From NCBI RefSeq assembly GCF_014646515.1, contig NZ_BMNK01000001.1:228745-292744 (forward strand): a DNA stretch of 64,000 nt. Direction: 5' to 3'. The stretch comes from Nonomuraea glycinis. GTDB lineage: Bacteria; Actinomycetota; Actinomycetes; Streptosporangiales; Streptosporangiaceae. Shown here one piece after another: positions 25,386 through 33,824 of the stretch (position 1 is its first letter; the number at the start of each line of letters is the position of its first letter). Under the pieces are notes generated by a model. That model saw nothing but the letters and a program-made list of their open reading frames with translations. It was not told the DNA's origin and searched no databases. A program made the translations under genes and the position numbers.

Positions 25386-27325
25386 GGGCGGATGCCGGGC
25401 TCGCGGCCGCGGAAGTTGCGGAAGGAGGTCAGCGCGTCCACGCTGCCGCCCCTGGACAGCAGCTCACGGCGGAAATGGTCGCCGTTGGCCCGCTTGAGCC
25501 CGCCGTTCTCCTTGAACCACGCCACGCTCTCCGCGTCGAGCACCTCGCTCCAGATGTAGGAGTAGTAGCCGGCGCTGTAGCCGCCGGAGAAGATGTGCGC
25601 GAAGTAGTTGGTCCGGTAGCGCGGCCTGACCTCCGGCAGGGCGATACGCGCCGCCTCAAGCGCCGCCGCCTCGAACGCCTCGGAGTCCGGCACGCTCTCG
25701 CCCGCGCCGAGCTTGTGCCAGGCCCAGTCGAGCAGCGTGGCGGCCAGGTATTCGACGGTCTGGAAGCCCTGGTTGAAGTTGTCGGCGGCCTTGAGCTTGT
25801 CCACCAGCTCCGCGGGCATCGGCTCGCCCGTCTCGTGGTGCCTGGCGTAGCTCGCCAGGATCTCCGGCCAGGTCACCCACATCTCGTTGACCTGAGAGGG
25901 GTACTCGACGAAGTCCCGCGGCACGCTGGTGCCCGACACGCGCGGGAAGCGCACCTCGGAGAACAGTCCGTGCAGGGCGTGCCCGAACTCGTGGAAGGCG
26001 GTGGTGACCTCGTCGTAGGACAGCAGCGCCGGCCCCTCGGCGGGCTTGGTGATGTTGAGGTTGTTCATCACCACGGGCTTCTCGCCGAACAGGAACGACT
26101 GGTCGACCAGGTTGTTCATCCACGCGCCGCCGCGCTTGCCGGGCCGGGCGTACGGGTCCAGCAGGAACAGGCCGAGCTCGCTGCCGTCCTCGTTGAACAC
26201 CTCGAAGACCTCGACGTCCTCGTGGTAGCCGGACAGGTCGGGCCGCTCGGTGAACGTCACGCCGTAGAGCAGGCTCGCCGCCTTGAACACGCCGTCGCGG
26301 TAGACGCGGCTCAGCTCCAGGTAGGGGCGCATGGCGTCGGCGTCGAAGTCGTAGCGGGCCCGGCGCACCTTCTCGGCGTAGAAGGACCAGTCCCACGGCT
26401 CGATCGGGAACCCGGCCTGCTCGGCCAGCGCCTCGGCCTCCTCGCGGGCGTTGCGCACGGCCGGGTCGACGAGCTGGTCGAGCATCTCCTCGACCGCCTC
26501 CACGGTCTTGGCCGTCTGGTCGGCGACGACGTACGCGGCATGGCTGGGGAAGCCCAGCAGCGCGGCCCGCTCGGCGCGCAGGGTCGCCATCTTGATGGCG
26601 AGCTCGAAGTTCTGCGGCGCCCGCTCGACGCTCAGCGTGTAGAGCCTGCGGCGCACCTCGCGGTCGGTGAGCTGGGCGAGGGCCGGCTGGTTGGTGAAGT
26701 TGAGCAGCGGCAGCACGTAGCGGCCGTCCTTCTCCAGCGACTTGACCGTGGCCTCGTCCAGGCCGTCGAGCTCCTTGGCGTCCGTCACCACCAGGGCCGA
26801 GCCGGTGGAGGCCCTGAGCAGGTTCTGCGAGAACTCGGTGGACAGCGTGGACAGCTCCAGGTTCAGCGCCCGCAGCCTGTCCTGCTCGGACTCCGACAGG
26901 TCGGCGCCGGCCCGGACGAAGTCCTCGCGGTACTTCTCCAGCAGCCACGCCTGCTCGGGGTCGTCCGTCGTCACCTGCTTGAGCCGGGCCCACAGCGCGC
27001 GGTCGAGCCTGATCGCGTCGCTGTGCTTGGACAGCTCCGGCGAGATCCGCTTCTCGATCTCCATGAGGGCGTCGGAGGTGTTGGACGCCGCGTAGCTGTA
27101 GAACACCGTGGCCACCCGGCCCAGGATCCGGCCCGAGCGCTCCAGCGCGGCGACGGTGTTGTCGAACGTCGGCGGGTCCTCGCCGGACGCCACGGCCGCC
27201 ACCTCGGCCAGCTGCTCCGCCATCCCGCGCTCGAAGGCGGGCAGGTAGTGCTCCTCGCGGATCTCCTTGAAGGGCGGCAGCTGGTAGGGCAGGCCGCTGG
27301 GGGCGAAGAAGGGGTTCTCGGCCAA
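25358..27325 (-). CDS. M3 family metallopeptidase, peptidyl-dipeptidase Dcp-like
   Basis: 655 residues, normal for Dcp/oligopeptidase A. The zinc motif HEFGHALHGLF is near residue 448, followed by the third ligand Glu in FVEYPSQVNEMW. The N-terminal helical cap and the C-terminal HIFSGGYSAGYYSYIWSEV-type region (substrate Tyr/Gly loop) are present. It cleaves short intracellular peptides, typically releasing dipeptides from the C-terminus. The TTG start has GGAGGAG eight bases upstream. The gene end is copied three times in tandem. Confidence 0.94.
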   Translation of the reverse strand: MAENPFFAPSGLPYQLPPFKEIREEHYLPAFERGMAEQLAEVAAVASGEDPPTFDNTVAALERSGRILGRVATVFYSYAASNTSDALMEIEKRISPELSKHSDAIRLDRALWARLKQVTTDDPEQAWLLEKYREDFVRAGADLSESEQDRLRALNLELSTLSTEFSQNLLRASTGSALVVTDAKELDGLDEATVKSLEKDGRYVLPLLNFTNQPALAQLTDREVRRRLYTLSVERAPQNFELAIKMATLRAERAALLGFPSHAAYVVADQTAKTVEAVEEMLDQLVDPAVRNAREEAEALAEQAGFPIEPWDWSFYAEKVRRARYDFDADAMRPYLELSRVYRDGVFKAASLLYGVTFTERPDLSGYHEDVEVFEVFNEDGSELGLFLLDPYARPGKRGGAWMNNLVDQSFLFGEKPVVMNNLNITKPAEGPALLSYDEVTTAFHEFGHALHGLFSEVRFPRVSGTSVPRDFVEYPSQVNEMWVTWPEILASYARHHETGEPMPAELVDKLKAADNFNQGFQTVEYLAATLLDWAWHKLGAGESVPDSEAFEAAALEAARIALPEVRPRYRTNYFAHIFSGGYSAGYYSYIWSEVLDAESVAWFKENGGLKRANGDHFRRELLSRGGSVDALTSFRNFRGREPGIRPLLERRGLI

Positions 27326-27407
27326 AGCTTGGGCTCCTCCACGTGGTGGTTTGTCCCCATCAGCTTGGCACGGAGAAGCCGATGCCGAGCGCCGCCGGGT
27401 ATTCGTT

Positions 27408-27437
27408 TTGGTCTTCCACCCCTAGCTGGGCTATTCT
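27408..27437 (+). promoter_or_regulatory. Likely tRNA-Gln promoter
   Basis: TTGGTC at 27408-27413 and TATTCT at 27432-27437 with an 18-base spacer lie about 45 bases upstream of the tRNA. Confidence 0.5.
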
Positions 27438-27481
27438 TTCGGACGTCGCCAAGCGCCGCCTTCCGGGGCTGTCGCAGGCGG

Positions 27482-27553
27482 TGGGGTATGGTGTAATTGG
27501 CAGCACGACTGATTCTGGTTCAGTTAGTCTAGGTTCGAGTCCTGGTACCCCAG
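27482..27553 (+). tRNA. tRNA-Gln (anticodon CTG)
   Basis: A complete cloverleaf. The acceptor is TGGGGTA with TACCCCA, the anticodon loop TTCTGGT gives anticodon CTG, the T-loop is TTCGAGT and the discriminator base is G. The CCA end is not encoded. It reads codon CAG, the main Gln codon in a GC-rich genome. Confidence 0.95.
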
Positions 27554-27560
27554 CAATGTG

Positions 27561-27600
27561 CGGATGCTCCCTTCAGGGGGTGTCCGTATTCTTGTTTTAT
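27561..27600 (+). terminator. tRNA-Gln terminator
   Basis: An 11-pair stem with some G-U pairs (27561-27571 with 27576-27586) and the loop TTCA is followed by TATTCTTGTTTT. It begins eight bases after the tRNA. Confidence 0.7.
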
Positions 27601-28177
27601 GGATGAGTTCCGGATGGGGCGCGGATCCTTCCTCGCGTTCGCTGCCCCTTTCCTCCTCCCTCTGCTGCTCTTCTTCCCCGTGTGCCTGCTGCTCGGCGGC
27701 ATTCTCACCGGCAGCCTCGCCTGGGCTCTGGTCATCGGCGCGGCGGGCACGTCGGCGCTCGTCGGAGTGCTGGTGGTCAAGCACCGGCGGATGATCGCGG
27801 GCACGGTTGTACGGTTCTCGCCGCGGGGCGTGGAGATGGCCGACACCTACGGTTTCGTCCTGCGCCTCGACTGGCCGGACGTCCAGCGCGTCGACGTGGT
27901 GGAGAGCCGGATGGCCAGCCCTCGCACCATCAGCCGCCCCGGCGGCGTCCGGGTGCGCGCCGGAGCGATGCGGAGCGTCGGCCTCGTCGGCTGGGGCGAG
28001 CGCGAGGTGCCGGCCCGGATGCCCCGCTGGATGCGCGACCACCTGGCCCGCGTTCCGGTGGACCCGCACACCGGCCTGCAGCGGCTGGGCATTCCGCTCG
28101 GCGTCGTGGACCCGCTCTGGGAGCGCGGGCGGATGGGGGACTGGGTACGTCGCCACAGGCCCGATCTGCTGGCCTGA
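27599..28177 (+). CDS. Small membrane protein with PH-like domain, unknown
   Basis: 192 residues. Two membrane helices come first (about 10-35 and 38-60), then a soluble beta-rich domain (TVVRFSPRGVEMADTYG, VLRLDWPDVQRVDVVES) resembling the bacterial PH-like domains of actinobacterial membrane proteins. A basic C-terminal tail ends WVRRHRPDLLA. The function is unknown. The ATG at 27599 overlaps the T-run of the tRNA terminator; an ATG at 27614 (MGRGSFLAF) is an equally good start. Confidence 0.72.
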   Translation: MDEFRMGRGSFLAFAAPFLLPLLLFFPVCLLLGGILTGSLAWALVIGAAGTSALVGVLVVKHRRMIAGTVVRFSPRGVEMADTYGFVLRLDWPDVQRVDVVESRMASPRTISRPGGVRVRAGAMRSVGLVGWGEREVPARMPRWMRDHLARVPVDPHTGLQRLGIPLGVVDPLWERGRMGDWVRRHRPDLLA

Positions 28178-28185
28178 TAACGGTT

Positions 28186-28241
28186 TTGAGTGCTCCTTCC
28201 GGTGCGGTAGAGTTACCTGCGTTGCCGGGGAGACCCGGCAA
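28186..28241 (+). promoter_or_regulatory. tRNA-Glu promoter and leader hairpin
   Basis: TTGAGT (28186-28191) and TAGAGT (28208-28213) with a 16-base spacer form a good vegetative promoter. A perfect hairpin TTGCCGGG/CCCGGCAA with loop GAGA (28222-28241) precedes the first tRNA and could be removed during processing. Confidence 0.65.
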
Positions 28242-28257
28242 GCTCGCTTGGAGACAG

Positions 28258-28333
28258 GGTCCCGTCGTCTAGTGGCCCAGGACGCCGCCCTCTCAAGGCG
28301 GTAGCGCCGGTTCGAATCCGGTCGGGACTACCA
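28258..28333 (+). tRNA. tRNA-Glu (anticodon CTC), copy 1, CCA encoded
   Basis: A cloverleaf with acceptor GGTCCCG/CGGGACT (first pair G-U, as in other actinobacterial tRNA-Glu), anticodon loop CTCTCAA giving CTC, T-loop TTCGAAT and discriminator A. The CCA end is present in the DNA (28331-28333). Confidence 0.96.
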
Positions 28334-28352
28334 CTGTCACCAAGCTCGCGAA

Positions 28353-28425
28353 GGTCCCGTCGTCTAGTGGCCCAGGACGCCGCCCTCTCAAGGCGGTAGC
28401 GCCGGTTCGAATCCGGTCGGGACTA
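28353..28425 (+). tRNA. tRNA-Glu (anticodon CTC), copy 2, CCA not encoded
   Basis: Identical over all 73 bases to the first copy and 95 bases downstream. The bases after the discriminator are CAC rather than CCA, so the end must be added enzymatically. The two form one transcript ending at the following terminator. Confidence 0.96.
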
Positions 28426-28438
28426 CACATCACCGCAA

Positions 28439-28470
28439 AAAGACCCGATCACCGATCGGGTCTTTTTCGC
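28439..28470 (+). terminator. tRNA-Glu operon terminator
   Basis: A perfect 10-bp stem AGACCCGATC/GATCGGGTCT with a three-base loop, followed by TTTTTC. Confidence 0.93.
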
Positions 28471-28499
28471 GTTTCACGACTACTTCGCGCCGCCGCGCG

Positions 28500-28537
28500 T
28501 TCAACCCGACCACTTCTCTTCAACCCGACCGCTTCTC
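28500..28537. repeat. 19-bp tandem duplication downstream of the 570-residue gene
   Basis: Copies at 28500-28518 and 28519-28537 differ at one base. A degenerate relative with ACCCGGCCGCTCCTC follows near 28553. It lies between the tRNA-Glu terminator and the convergent gene. Confidence 0.8.
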
Positions 28538-28564
28538 ACCGCCAGGCGCATGACCCGGCCGCTC

Positions 28565-28601
28565 CTCGCCGCCGCGCGTTCCGGGAACGCGCGGCGGCGA
28601 G
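28565..28601 (-). terminator. Perfect 18-bp hairpin at the 3' end of the 570-residue gene
   Basis: Eighteen consecutive pairs (28565-28582 with 28584-28601) surround a single unpaired base. It starts eight bases after the stop of the minus-strand gene. There is no T-run, so it may stop RNA polymerase by strength alone or protect the mRNA end. Confidence 0.55.
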
Positions 28602-28609
28602 CGGGGCGG

Positions 28610-30322
28610 CTAAGGGGTGGTCGCGGAGCGGGCCTTGAACAGCGCCCGGCGGGCCGTCTTGGCGATCTGCTTGTCCGGGTGCACCTGGGAGATCAGGTCC
28701 AGCAGCTCCTCGACGTGCGCATGCGGAATCTTCCACACCACGTCGAGCAGGCTGTTGAGCAGCTCAGGGCCGATGTCCCGCAGGCTGCCCACGAACTCGG
28801 CCCGGCCCAGCCCGGCCGAGATCGTCCACATGTCCAGGATCAGCCAGTGGGTGTCGTCCGGGGTCGGCTCGGGCGCGTCCGGCACCTGGAGCTGGCTCAG
28901 GTGCGTGGCCGCGTAGGGGCGCAGCGAGGACTCCTTGAGCGCCTCCTGCCAGGCGGGGATCGCGTCCTCGCCCAGCGTGCCGACGACACTGGCCGCCTGC
29001 ACCCGGATGAGCGCGTCGCTCTCGTCCTTGGCGGCGGCCTCCAGCAGCTCCTCCGCCGCCCTGCTGGGCTCACGCAGCCGCATCCAGGCGGCGAACTCCG
29101 CGTCCGCCTCCTCCTCGGGCAGCTCGGCGCTGAGCACCAGCAGCTCGTGCGCGCTCATCGACTCGATGGCGGGCCGCGCGTCGATCTCGATGTCGGAGTC
29201 GTCGACCAGATGGACGACGCCCTCAGTGCCGAGCGGCGTGAGACTGACCGTGCCGCCGGTGACCTCGGTCATGCCGTAACCGGCCAGCCATTCGAGCACG
29301 GAGGCGAGCGGGTCGCCCGCGGCCTGCCAGGCGTCGGCGCCCAGCTCGTCGAACTCGGTGGCGGCCTCGGCCAGCTCCTGCCGCAGCTCGTCGAGGTCAC
29401 GGCTGCCGCCCGCGAGCAGCAGCCTGACCAGCAGGGCCCGGGTCAGACCGGCCAGGGCCATGGTCAGATCCTCGTCGGGCAGCTCGGGGTCGCCGTAGTC
29501 GACCGAGTGCAGGCCGAGCATCCAGGCGTCGAGCACGTCCTCGTCGTCGTCGAACGGCCACTCCGAGGTGTCGTCCTGCACGGCCACGGTGTTGCCCTCG
29601 CCCGGCTCCAGGAACTCCAGGTCCACGGCGAGGTTCCACAGGTTCCACAGCTGGGGGACGGCCTCGGCCAGGGAGCCGTCCGTCTCCGGCTTGGGCAGCC
29701 CGACGGTGGCCAGCGCCTCCTCCACCTCGGCGTCGGACAGCAGCGTGTCCTCACCGACCCGGCGGCCCGAGCCGACCCACAGGGCCAGGTCGCGCGCCTT
29801 GGCGATCAGCGGGACCGCGCGGGCGGCGGCGGCCAGCTCGGCGTCGGGGCGCAGCCTGACGGTGGCCAGATCCGCCAGCGCGTCGGCGTACAGCTCGAAG
29901 TCCCCCAGATCGCCGGCCTCGTCCTCATCCTCGTCGGCGTCCTCGATGAGCTCCTCCATCAGCTCGACGAAGTCGTCCTCGACGTCGTCGAGCTCGGCCT
30001 GCAGGTCGGTGAGGGAGTCGGAGCCCTCGGTGAGCCTGCCGGTCATGGAGAGGAAAGTGAGGTACGCGTCGATGGCGGGAAGCATCCCGTCGGCCGCCGT
30101 GTCGGGGTCCTCGACGACCTTCGGCATCCGGTCGAGCACGAGGTTGCGCAGGTCGGCACGCTTCCACGTGCCGAGATCCGGCGAGAAGGCGAGACGGTGC
30201 CAGAGTGCGGCAGGCCCCACGAGCTCGGGGTCACTGTCGGGTGCGTTGGCGCGTGCCCACAAGATGAACTCTTCGAGCAGGGGTCGCAGCTCAGTGGCGG
30301 CTACCTCGATGCGATCTGTCAC
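28610..30322 (-). CDS. Acidic helical protein of 570 residues, unknown
   Basis: A soluble protein with no signal peptide. It is rich in Leu, Ala, Asp and Glu. Residues about 108-150 are strongly acidic (DDVEDDFVELMEELIEDADED). The C-terminal third (about 430-565) has paired helices such as EDAIPAWQEALKESSLRPY and LLNSLLDVVWKIPHAHVEELLDLI that look like HEAT-type repeats. Conserved-looking Trp residues (ILWARAN, LWHRLAF) mark the N-terminus. I do not recognise a named family; a protein-interaction scaffold is a guess. GTG start at 30322. Confidence 0.7.
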   Translation of the reverse strand: MTDRIEVAATELRPLLEEFILWARANAPDSDPELVGPAALWHRLAFSPDLGTWKRADLRNLVLDRMPKVVEDPDTAADGMLPAIDAYLTFLSMTGRLTEGSDSLTDLQAELDDVEDDFVELMEELIEDADEDEDEAGDLGDFELYADALADLATVRLRPDAELAAAARAVPLIAKARDLALWVGSGRRVGEDTLLSDAEVEEALATVGLPKPETDGSLAEAVPQLWNLWNLAVDLEFLEPGEGNTVAVQDDTSEWPFDDDEDVLDAWMLGLHSVDYGDPELPDEDLTMALAGLTRALLVRLLLAGGSRDLDELRQELAEAATEFDELGADAWQAAGDPLASVLEWLAGYGMTEVTGGTVSLTPLGTEGVVHLVDDSDIEIDARPAIESMSAHELLVLSAELPEEEADAEFAAWMRLREPSRAAEELLEAAAKDESDALIRVQAASVVGTLGEDAIPAWQEALKESSLRPYAATHLSQLQVPDAPEPTPDDTHWLILDMWTISAGLGRAEFVGSLRDIGPELLNSLLDVVWKIPHAHVEELLDLISQVHPDKQIAKTARRALFKARSATTP

Positions 30323-30389
30323 GCACTCAGGCTAGTGCTCCCGCGAGGCACTCGGCTCCCCGAATACGGGCTTTGGCCGGTCATGCTGA

Positions 30390-31106
30390 TCATGAGGTGC
30401 GGCGCATGGCTTCGGTGATCCGCTCGGCCGCCGCCATCACGGGCACCGCGTGCAGTCTTCCGGGGGCTCTCGTCAGCCGCTCCAGAGGTCCGGAGACGGA
30501 GACGGCCGCGATCACCTTGCCGCCCGTGCCCCGTATCGGCGCCGACACGCTGGCCACGCCCTGCTCGCGCTCTCCCACGCTGTGCGCCCAGCCTCTGCGC
30601 CGTACGGAGGCGAGCGTCGCGGCGGTGAACTTGGCCCCCCGCAGGCCGCGGTGCAGCCGGTCGGGCTCTTCCCAGGCCAGCAGTATCTGGGCGGCCGAGC
30701 CGGCCGTCATCGGCAGCGCCGAGCCGACGGGCACGGTGTCACGCAGGCCGCTGGAACGTTCGGCGGCGGCCACGCAGACCCGCTCATCGCCCTGCCGCCG
30801 GTAGAGTTGCGCGCTCTCGCCCGTGAGGTCGCGCAGCTGCATGAGCACGGGGGCGGCGACGGCGAGCAGCCGGTCCTCGCCGGCGGCGGTGGACAACTCC
30901 GACAGCCGCGGGCCGAGCACGAACCTACCCTGGGTGTCACGGGTCACGATGCGGTGGTGTTCGAGCGCGACGGCGAGTCGGTGGGCCGTCGGGCGGGCCA
31001 AGCCGGTCGCCTGAACGAGCTGCGCCAAGGAGGCCGGTCCGGCTTCGAGGGCGTTGAGTACCAGAACGGCCTTGTCCAGTACGCCGACTCCGCTAGAGTT
31101 GTCCAT
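30390..31106 (-). CDS. ndgR: IclR-family regulator NdgR
   Basis: 238 residues. The N-terminal winged helix (GVLDKAVLVLNALEAGPASLAQLVQATGLARPTAHRL-like, about 6-42) and the C-terminal effector-binding IclR domain are complete. The sequence and its position divergent from leuCD match Streptomyces NdgR/AreB, which controls leuCD and other amino-acid genes. Start MDNSSGVGVLDKA at 31106 is the homologous one; codons up to 31142 are not supported. It probably binds the 61-bp spacer shared with leuC and responds to leucine-pathway metabolites. Confidence 0.92.
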   Translation of the reverse strand: MDNSSGVGVLDKAVLVLNALEAGPASLAQLVQATGLARPTAHRLAVALEHHRIVTRDTQGRFVLGPRLSELSTAAGEDRLLAVAAPVLMQLRDLTGESAQLYRRQGDERVCVAAAERSSGLRDTVPVGSALPMTAGSAAQILLAWEEPDRLHRGLRGAKFTAATLASVRRRGWAHSVGEREQGVASVSAPIRGTGGKVIAAVSVSGPLERLTRAPGRLHAVPVMAAAERITEAMRRTS

Positions 31107-31167
31107 ACACCGATACTGCAGTCTCGACATATGAGAAGGCAAGTCGGAAGATTTTCAGGAGGAGATC
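31107..31167. promoter_or_regulatory. ndgR-leuC divergent promoter region
   Basis: A spacer of 61 bases holds both promoters. It is AT-richer than its surroundings and contains a CTGCAG palindrome near 31117-31122 and CATATG near 31128. AGGAGGAG precedes the leuC ATG. NdgR binding here is expected from Streptomyces; an exact site cannot be fixed by eye. Confidence 0.5.
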
Positions 31168-32553
31168 ATGGGTCGCACACTGGCCGAGAAGGTCTGGGAG
31201 CAGCACGTCGTCCGCCGCGCCGAAGGCGAACCCGACCTGCTCTACATCGACCTGCACCTCATCCATGAGGTGACCAGCCCGCAGGCGTTCGACGGACTCC
31301 GTCTCGCGGGCCGGACCGTGCGAAGGCCCGACCTCACGATCGCCACCGAAGACCACAACGTCCCGACCGTGCGCGGCCCCATCGCCGACCCGGTGTCCAA
31401 GGCCCAGGTCGAGACGCTGCGCAAGAACGCCGCCGAGTTCGGCCTCAGGCTGCACCCGATGGGCGACGCCGGCCAGGGCGTGGTGCACATCATCGGCCCG
31501 CAGTTCGGCCTGACCCAGCCGGGCATGACGATCGTCTGCGGCGACTCCCACACCTCCACCCACGGCGCCTTCGGCGGCATCGCGTTCGGCATCGGCACCT
31601 CCGAGGTCGAGCACGTGCTGGCCACCCAGACGCTGCCGGCCTACCGGCCCAAGACCATGGCCATCGAGGTCGCAGGCGAGCTGCCCGCCGGCGTCACGGC
31701 CAAGGACCTGATCCTGGCCATCATCGCCAAGATCGGCACCGGCGGCGGCCAGGGCTACATCGTCGAATACCGCGGCGAGGCCGTGCGCAAGCTCTCCATG
31801 GAGGGCCGGATGACGGTGTGCAACATGTCCATCGAGGCCGGCGCGCGGGCGGGCATGATCGCCCCGGACGAGACCACGTTCGCCTACCTCAAGGGCCGCC
31901 CGCACGCGCCCTCCGGCGAGGCGTGGGACCAGGCCGTCGCCTACTGGGAGACGCTCAGGACCGACGACGACGCCGTGTTCGACAAGGTCGTCGAGATCGA
32001 CGCCGCGTCGCTGGCGCCGTACGTCACCTGGGGCACGAACCCCGGCCAGGGCCTGCCGCTCACCGAGACCGTGCCCGACCCGGACAGCTTCGCCGACCCG
32101 ACCGCGAAGTCCTCGGCGCAGCGCGCGCTGGAGTACATGGGCCTGACCGCCGGCACCCCGCTGCGCGAGATCGAGGTCGACACGGTCTTCATGGGCTCGT
32201 GCACCAACGGCCGCATCGAGGACCTGCGCGCCGCCGCCGAGATCCTGCGCGGCCGCCAGGTGCGGACCCGCACGCTGGTCGTCCCCGGCTCGATGCTGGT
32301 CAAGCTCCAGGCCGAGCAGGAGGGCCTGCACGAGGTGTTCAAGGCCGCGGGCGCGGAGTGGCGGGAGGCCGGGTGCTCCATGTGCCTGGGCATGAACCCC
32401 GACACGCTCCAGCCGGGCGAGCGCAGCGCCTCCACCTCCAACCGCAACTTCGAGGGCCGCCAGGGCAAGGGTGGCCGCACCCACCTGGTCTCGCCGCAGG
32501 TCGCCGCCGCGACCGCCGTCACCGGCCGCCTGACCGCCCCCGCCGACCTCTAG
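31168..32553 (+). CDS. leuC: 3-isopropylmalate dehydratase large subunit
   Basis: 461 residues. The aconitase-family 4Fe-4S ligands are present: Cys in [12 protein letters not shown] near residue 343 and the pair in [10 protein letters not shown] near 404. [12 protein letters not shown] near 130 and [10 protein letters not shown] near 431 complete the active site. With LeuD it isomerises 2- to 3-isopropylmalate and, in the citramalate branch, citramalate to methylmalate, linking it to CimA. AGGAGGAG precedes the start; leuD follows after 12 bases in the same operon. Confidence 0.97.
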   Translation: MGRTLAEKVWEQHVVRRAEGEPDLLYIDLHLIHEVTSPQAFDGLRLAGRTVRRPDLTIATEDHNVPTVRGPIADPVSKAQVETLRKNAAEFGLRLHPMGDAGQGVVHIIGPQFGLTQPGMTIVCGDSHTSTHGAFGGIAFGIGTSEVEHVLATQTLPAYRPKTMAIEVAGELPAGVTAKDLILAIIAKIGTGGGQGYIVEYRGEAVRKLSMEGRMTVCNMSIEAGARAGMIAPDETTFAYLKGRPHAPSGEAWDQAVAYWETLRTDDDAVFDKVVEIDAASLAPYVTWGTNPGQGLPLTETVPDPDSFADPTAKSSAQRALEYMGLTAGTPLREIEVDTVFMGSCTNGRIEDLRAAAEILRGRQVRTRTLVVPGSMLVKLQAEQEGLHEVFKAAGAEWREAGCSMCLGMNPDTLQPGERSASTSNRNFEGRQGKGGRTHLVSPQVAAATAVTGRLTAPADL

Positions 32554-32565
32554 GAGAACCTTCCG

Positions 32566-33153
32566 ATGGACGCTTTCACCACCCACACGGGTACGGCGGT
32601 GCCGCTGCGCCGCAGCAATGTCGACACCGACCAGATCATCCCCGCCGTCTGGCTCAAGCAGGTCAGCCGCACCGGGTTCGAGCGCGGCCTGTTCGCCGCC
32701 TGGCGCGAGGACCCGGCGTTCGTGCTGAACGACGCCACCTACGACGGCGCCTCGATCCTGGTCTCGGGTCCCGACTTCGGCACCGGCTCCTCGCGCGAGC
32801 ACGCCGTATGGGCGCTGCAGCAGTACGGCTTCCGCGTCGTGATCGCCGCCAGGTTCGGCGACATCTTCCGTAACAACTCCACCAAGATGGGCCTGCTGCC
32901 GGTCGTCCTGCCGGGCGACAAGGTCGAGGCCCTCCAGGACGCGATCGAGGCGGCCCCGGATCTCCAGGTGACCGTTGACCTGGGGGCGCGTCAGGTCCGC
33001 TGGGCCGGTGAGAGCGTCGGTTTCGAGATCGACGACTACACCCGCTGGCGGCTGATGGAGGGTCTCGACGACATCGGACTGACCCTGCGTCACGCCGAGG
33101 ATGTGGCGGCGTACGAGAATGGTCGGCAGCCATGGCTGCCGACGACCGTCTAG
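32566..33153 (+). CDS. leuD: 3-isopropylmalate dehydratase small subunit
   Basis: 195 residues. The swivelling-domain motifs are intact: [19 protein letters not shown] near the N-terminus and the substrate-binding [17 protein letters not shown] near residue 70. [16 protein letters not shown] follows. It forms the heterodimer with LeuC. It is translated from the leuCD mRNA with AGGAGAA upstream. The next small gene overlaps its end by 22 bases. Confidence 0.96.
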   Translation: MDAFTTHTGTAVPLRRSNVDTDQIIPAVWLKQVSRTGFERGLFAAWREDPAFVLNDATYDGASILVSGPDFGTGSSREHAVWALQQYGFRVVIAARFGDIFRNNSTKMGLLPVVLPGDKVEALQDAIEAAPDLQVTVDLGARQVRWAGESVGFEIDDYTRWRLMEGLDDIGLTLRHAEDVAAYENGRQPWLPTTV

Positions 33154-33374
33154 AAGACGATGAGCTGGCGCGGCGGTTGCGTGAAGCGCACCGCCGCGTC
33201 CGCATGCTGCCCGCCGCCGACAAGGAGCGGGCGGCCCGCCGCTACCTGTCCATCTGCGATCAGGCCAAACGTGACCCGAAAAGGGCCGCGGCCCGCCTGG
33301 AGACCTTTCTCGCCACCCTGCAAGACGGTGCTTGCGACACGCCACGCGAGGGGTTAAACACGCCCGGTGATTGA
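33132..33374 (+). CDS. Conserved small helical protein, unknown
   Basis: 80 residues, starting inside the end of leuD (22-base overlap), which suggests coupling to the leuCD operon. It is highly charged and helical: [20 protein letters not shown], then [31 protein letters not shown]. There is no membrane segment and one isolated Cys near residue 42 besides one in the tail. The composition is that of a real small protein rather than a shadow frame. It sits between leuD and the HU gene. No known family recognised. Confidence 0.65.
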   Translation: MAADDRLEDDELARRLREAHRRVRMLPAADKERAARRYLSICDQAKRDPKRAAARLETFLATLQDGACDTPREGLNTPGD

Positions 33375-33399
33375 GTTCACCCGCGATCCCGCCTACTTT
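33371..33399 (+). promoter_or_regulatory. Likely HU gene promoter
   Basis: TTGAGT at 33371-33376 and TACTTT at 33394-33399 have a 17-base spacer. The predicted 5' UTR of about 70 bases contains a GGGGTT/AACCCC stem before GGGGGAG. Confidence 0.6.
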
Positions 33400-33473
33400 C
33401 GAGCCCGTAAGGGGTTTCTACGTCGGACGCGTGAGCTGGAACCCCGCGCCGTAACTGGGGGAGCAGAACATTC

Positions 33474-33773
33474 ATGAACAAGCGGGAACTGGTCGACGCC
33501 ATCGCAGACCGGGTGGGCGACAGGAAAACAGCGACCGAGGCCGTGAACGCGATCATTGACGCCGTCCAGAAGGCAGTGGCGAACGGGGACAAGGTCTCGA
33601 TCACCGGCTTCGGCGCTTTCGAGATGGTGCACAAGCCGGCTCGGACGGCGCGAAACCCGTCGACCGGCGCGGAGATCAAAGTCCAGGAGAGCTGGGCGCC
33701 GAAATTCCGCCCCGGCTCGGATTTCAAAGAGCTGGTGAACGCGGGCGGTCAGAAGGCCGCCAAGAAGAAGTAG
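33474..33773 (+). CDS. hup: HU family DNA-binding protein
   Basis: 99 residues. The HU fold is complete: MNKRELVDAIADRVGDRKTATEAVNAIID, the SITGFGAFEMVHKPARTARNPSTG beta-arm and a short basic tail ending KKAAKKK-like. It bends and compacts DNA in the nucleoid. This is the short HupA-type form, not the long Lys-rich HupS-type. A vegetative promoter and strong terminator make it a single-gene unit. Confidence 0.96.
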   Translation: MNKRELVDAIADRVGDRKTATEAVNAIIDAVQKAVANGDKVSITGFGAFEMVHKPARTARNPSTGAEIKVQESWAPKFRPGSDFKELVNAGGQKAAKKK

Positions 33774-33790
33774 CCACCGGGACGGCGAAC

Positions 33791-33824
33791 GCCCGGGCTC
33801 CTATTCGGGAGCCCGGGCTTTTTT
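33791..33824 (+). terminator. HU gene terminator
   Basis: An 11-bp stem GCCCGGGCTCC/GGAGCCCGGGC with a short AT-containing loop is followed by TTTTTT. It may also serve the facing cold-shock-like gene. Confidence 0.93.

Noticed and set aside
25334..27496. A 720-codon frame antisense to the M3 peptidase
   Set aside because: Shadow frame; the peptidase on the other strand has an intact zinc motif and ribosome site.
28258..28425. The tandem tRNA-Glu genes as attachment sites of an integrated element
   Set aside because: No integrase, phage genes or partial tRNA copy is in the window; the identical units are whole tRNAs.
28550..30418. A 622-codon frame antisense to the 570-residue gene
   Set aside because: Repetitive Gly/Arg/Val/His composition and no domains; the minus-strand protein has normal composition and a clean 3' hairpin.
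31093..33345. A 750-codon frame antisense to leuCD
   Set aside because: Low-complexity Asp/Gly/His/Val composition typical of a shadow of a GC-rich gene; leuC and leuD are certain.
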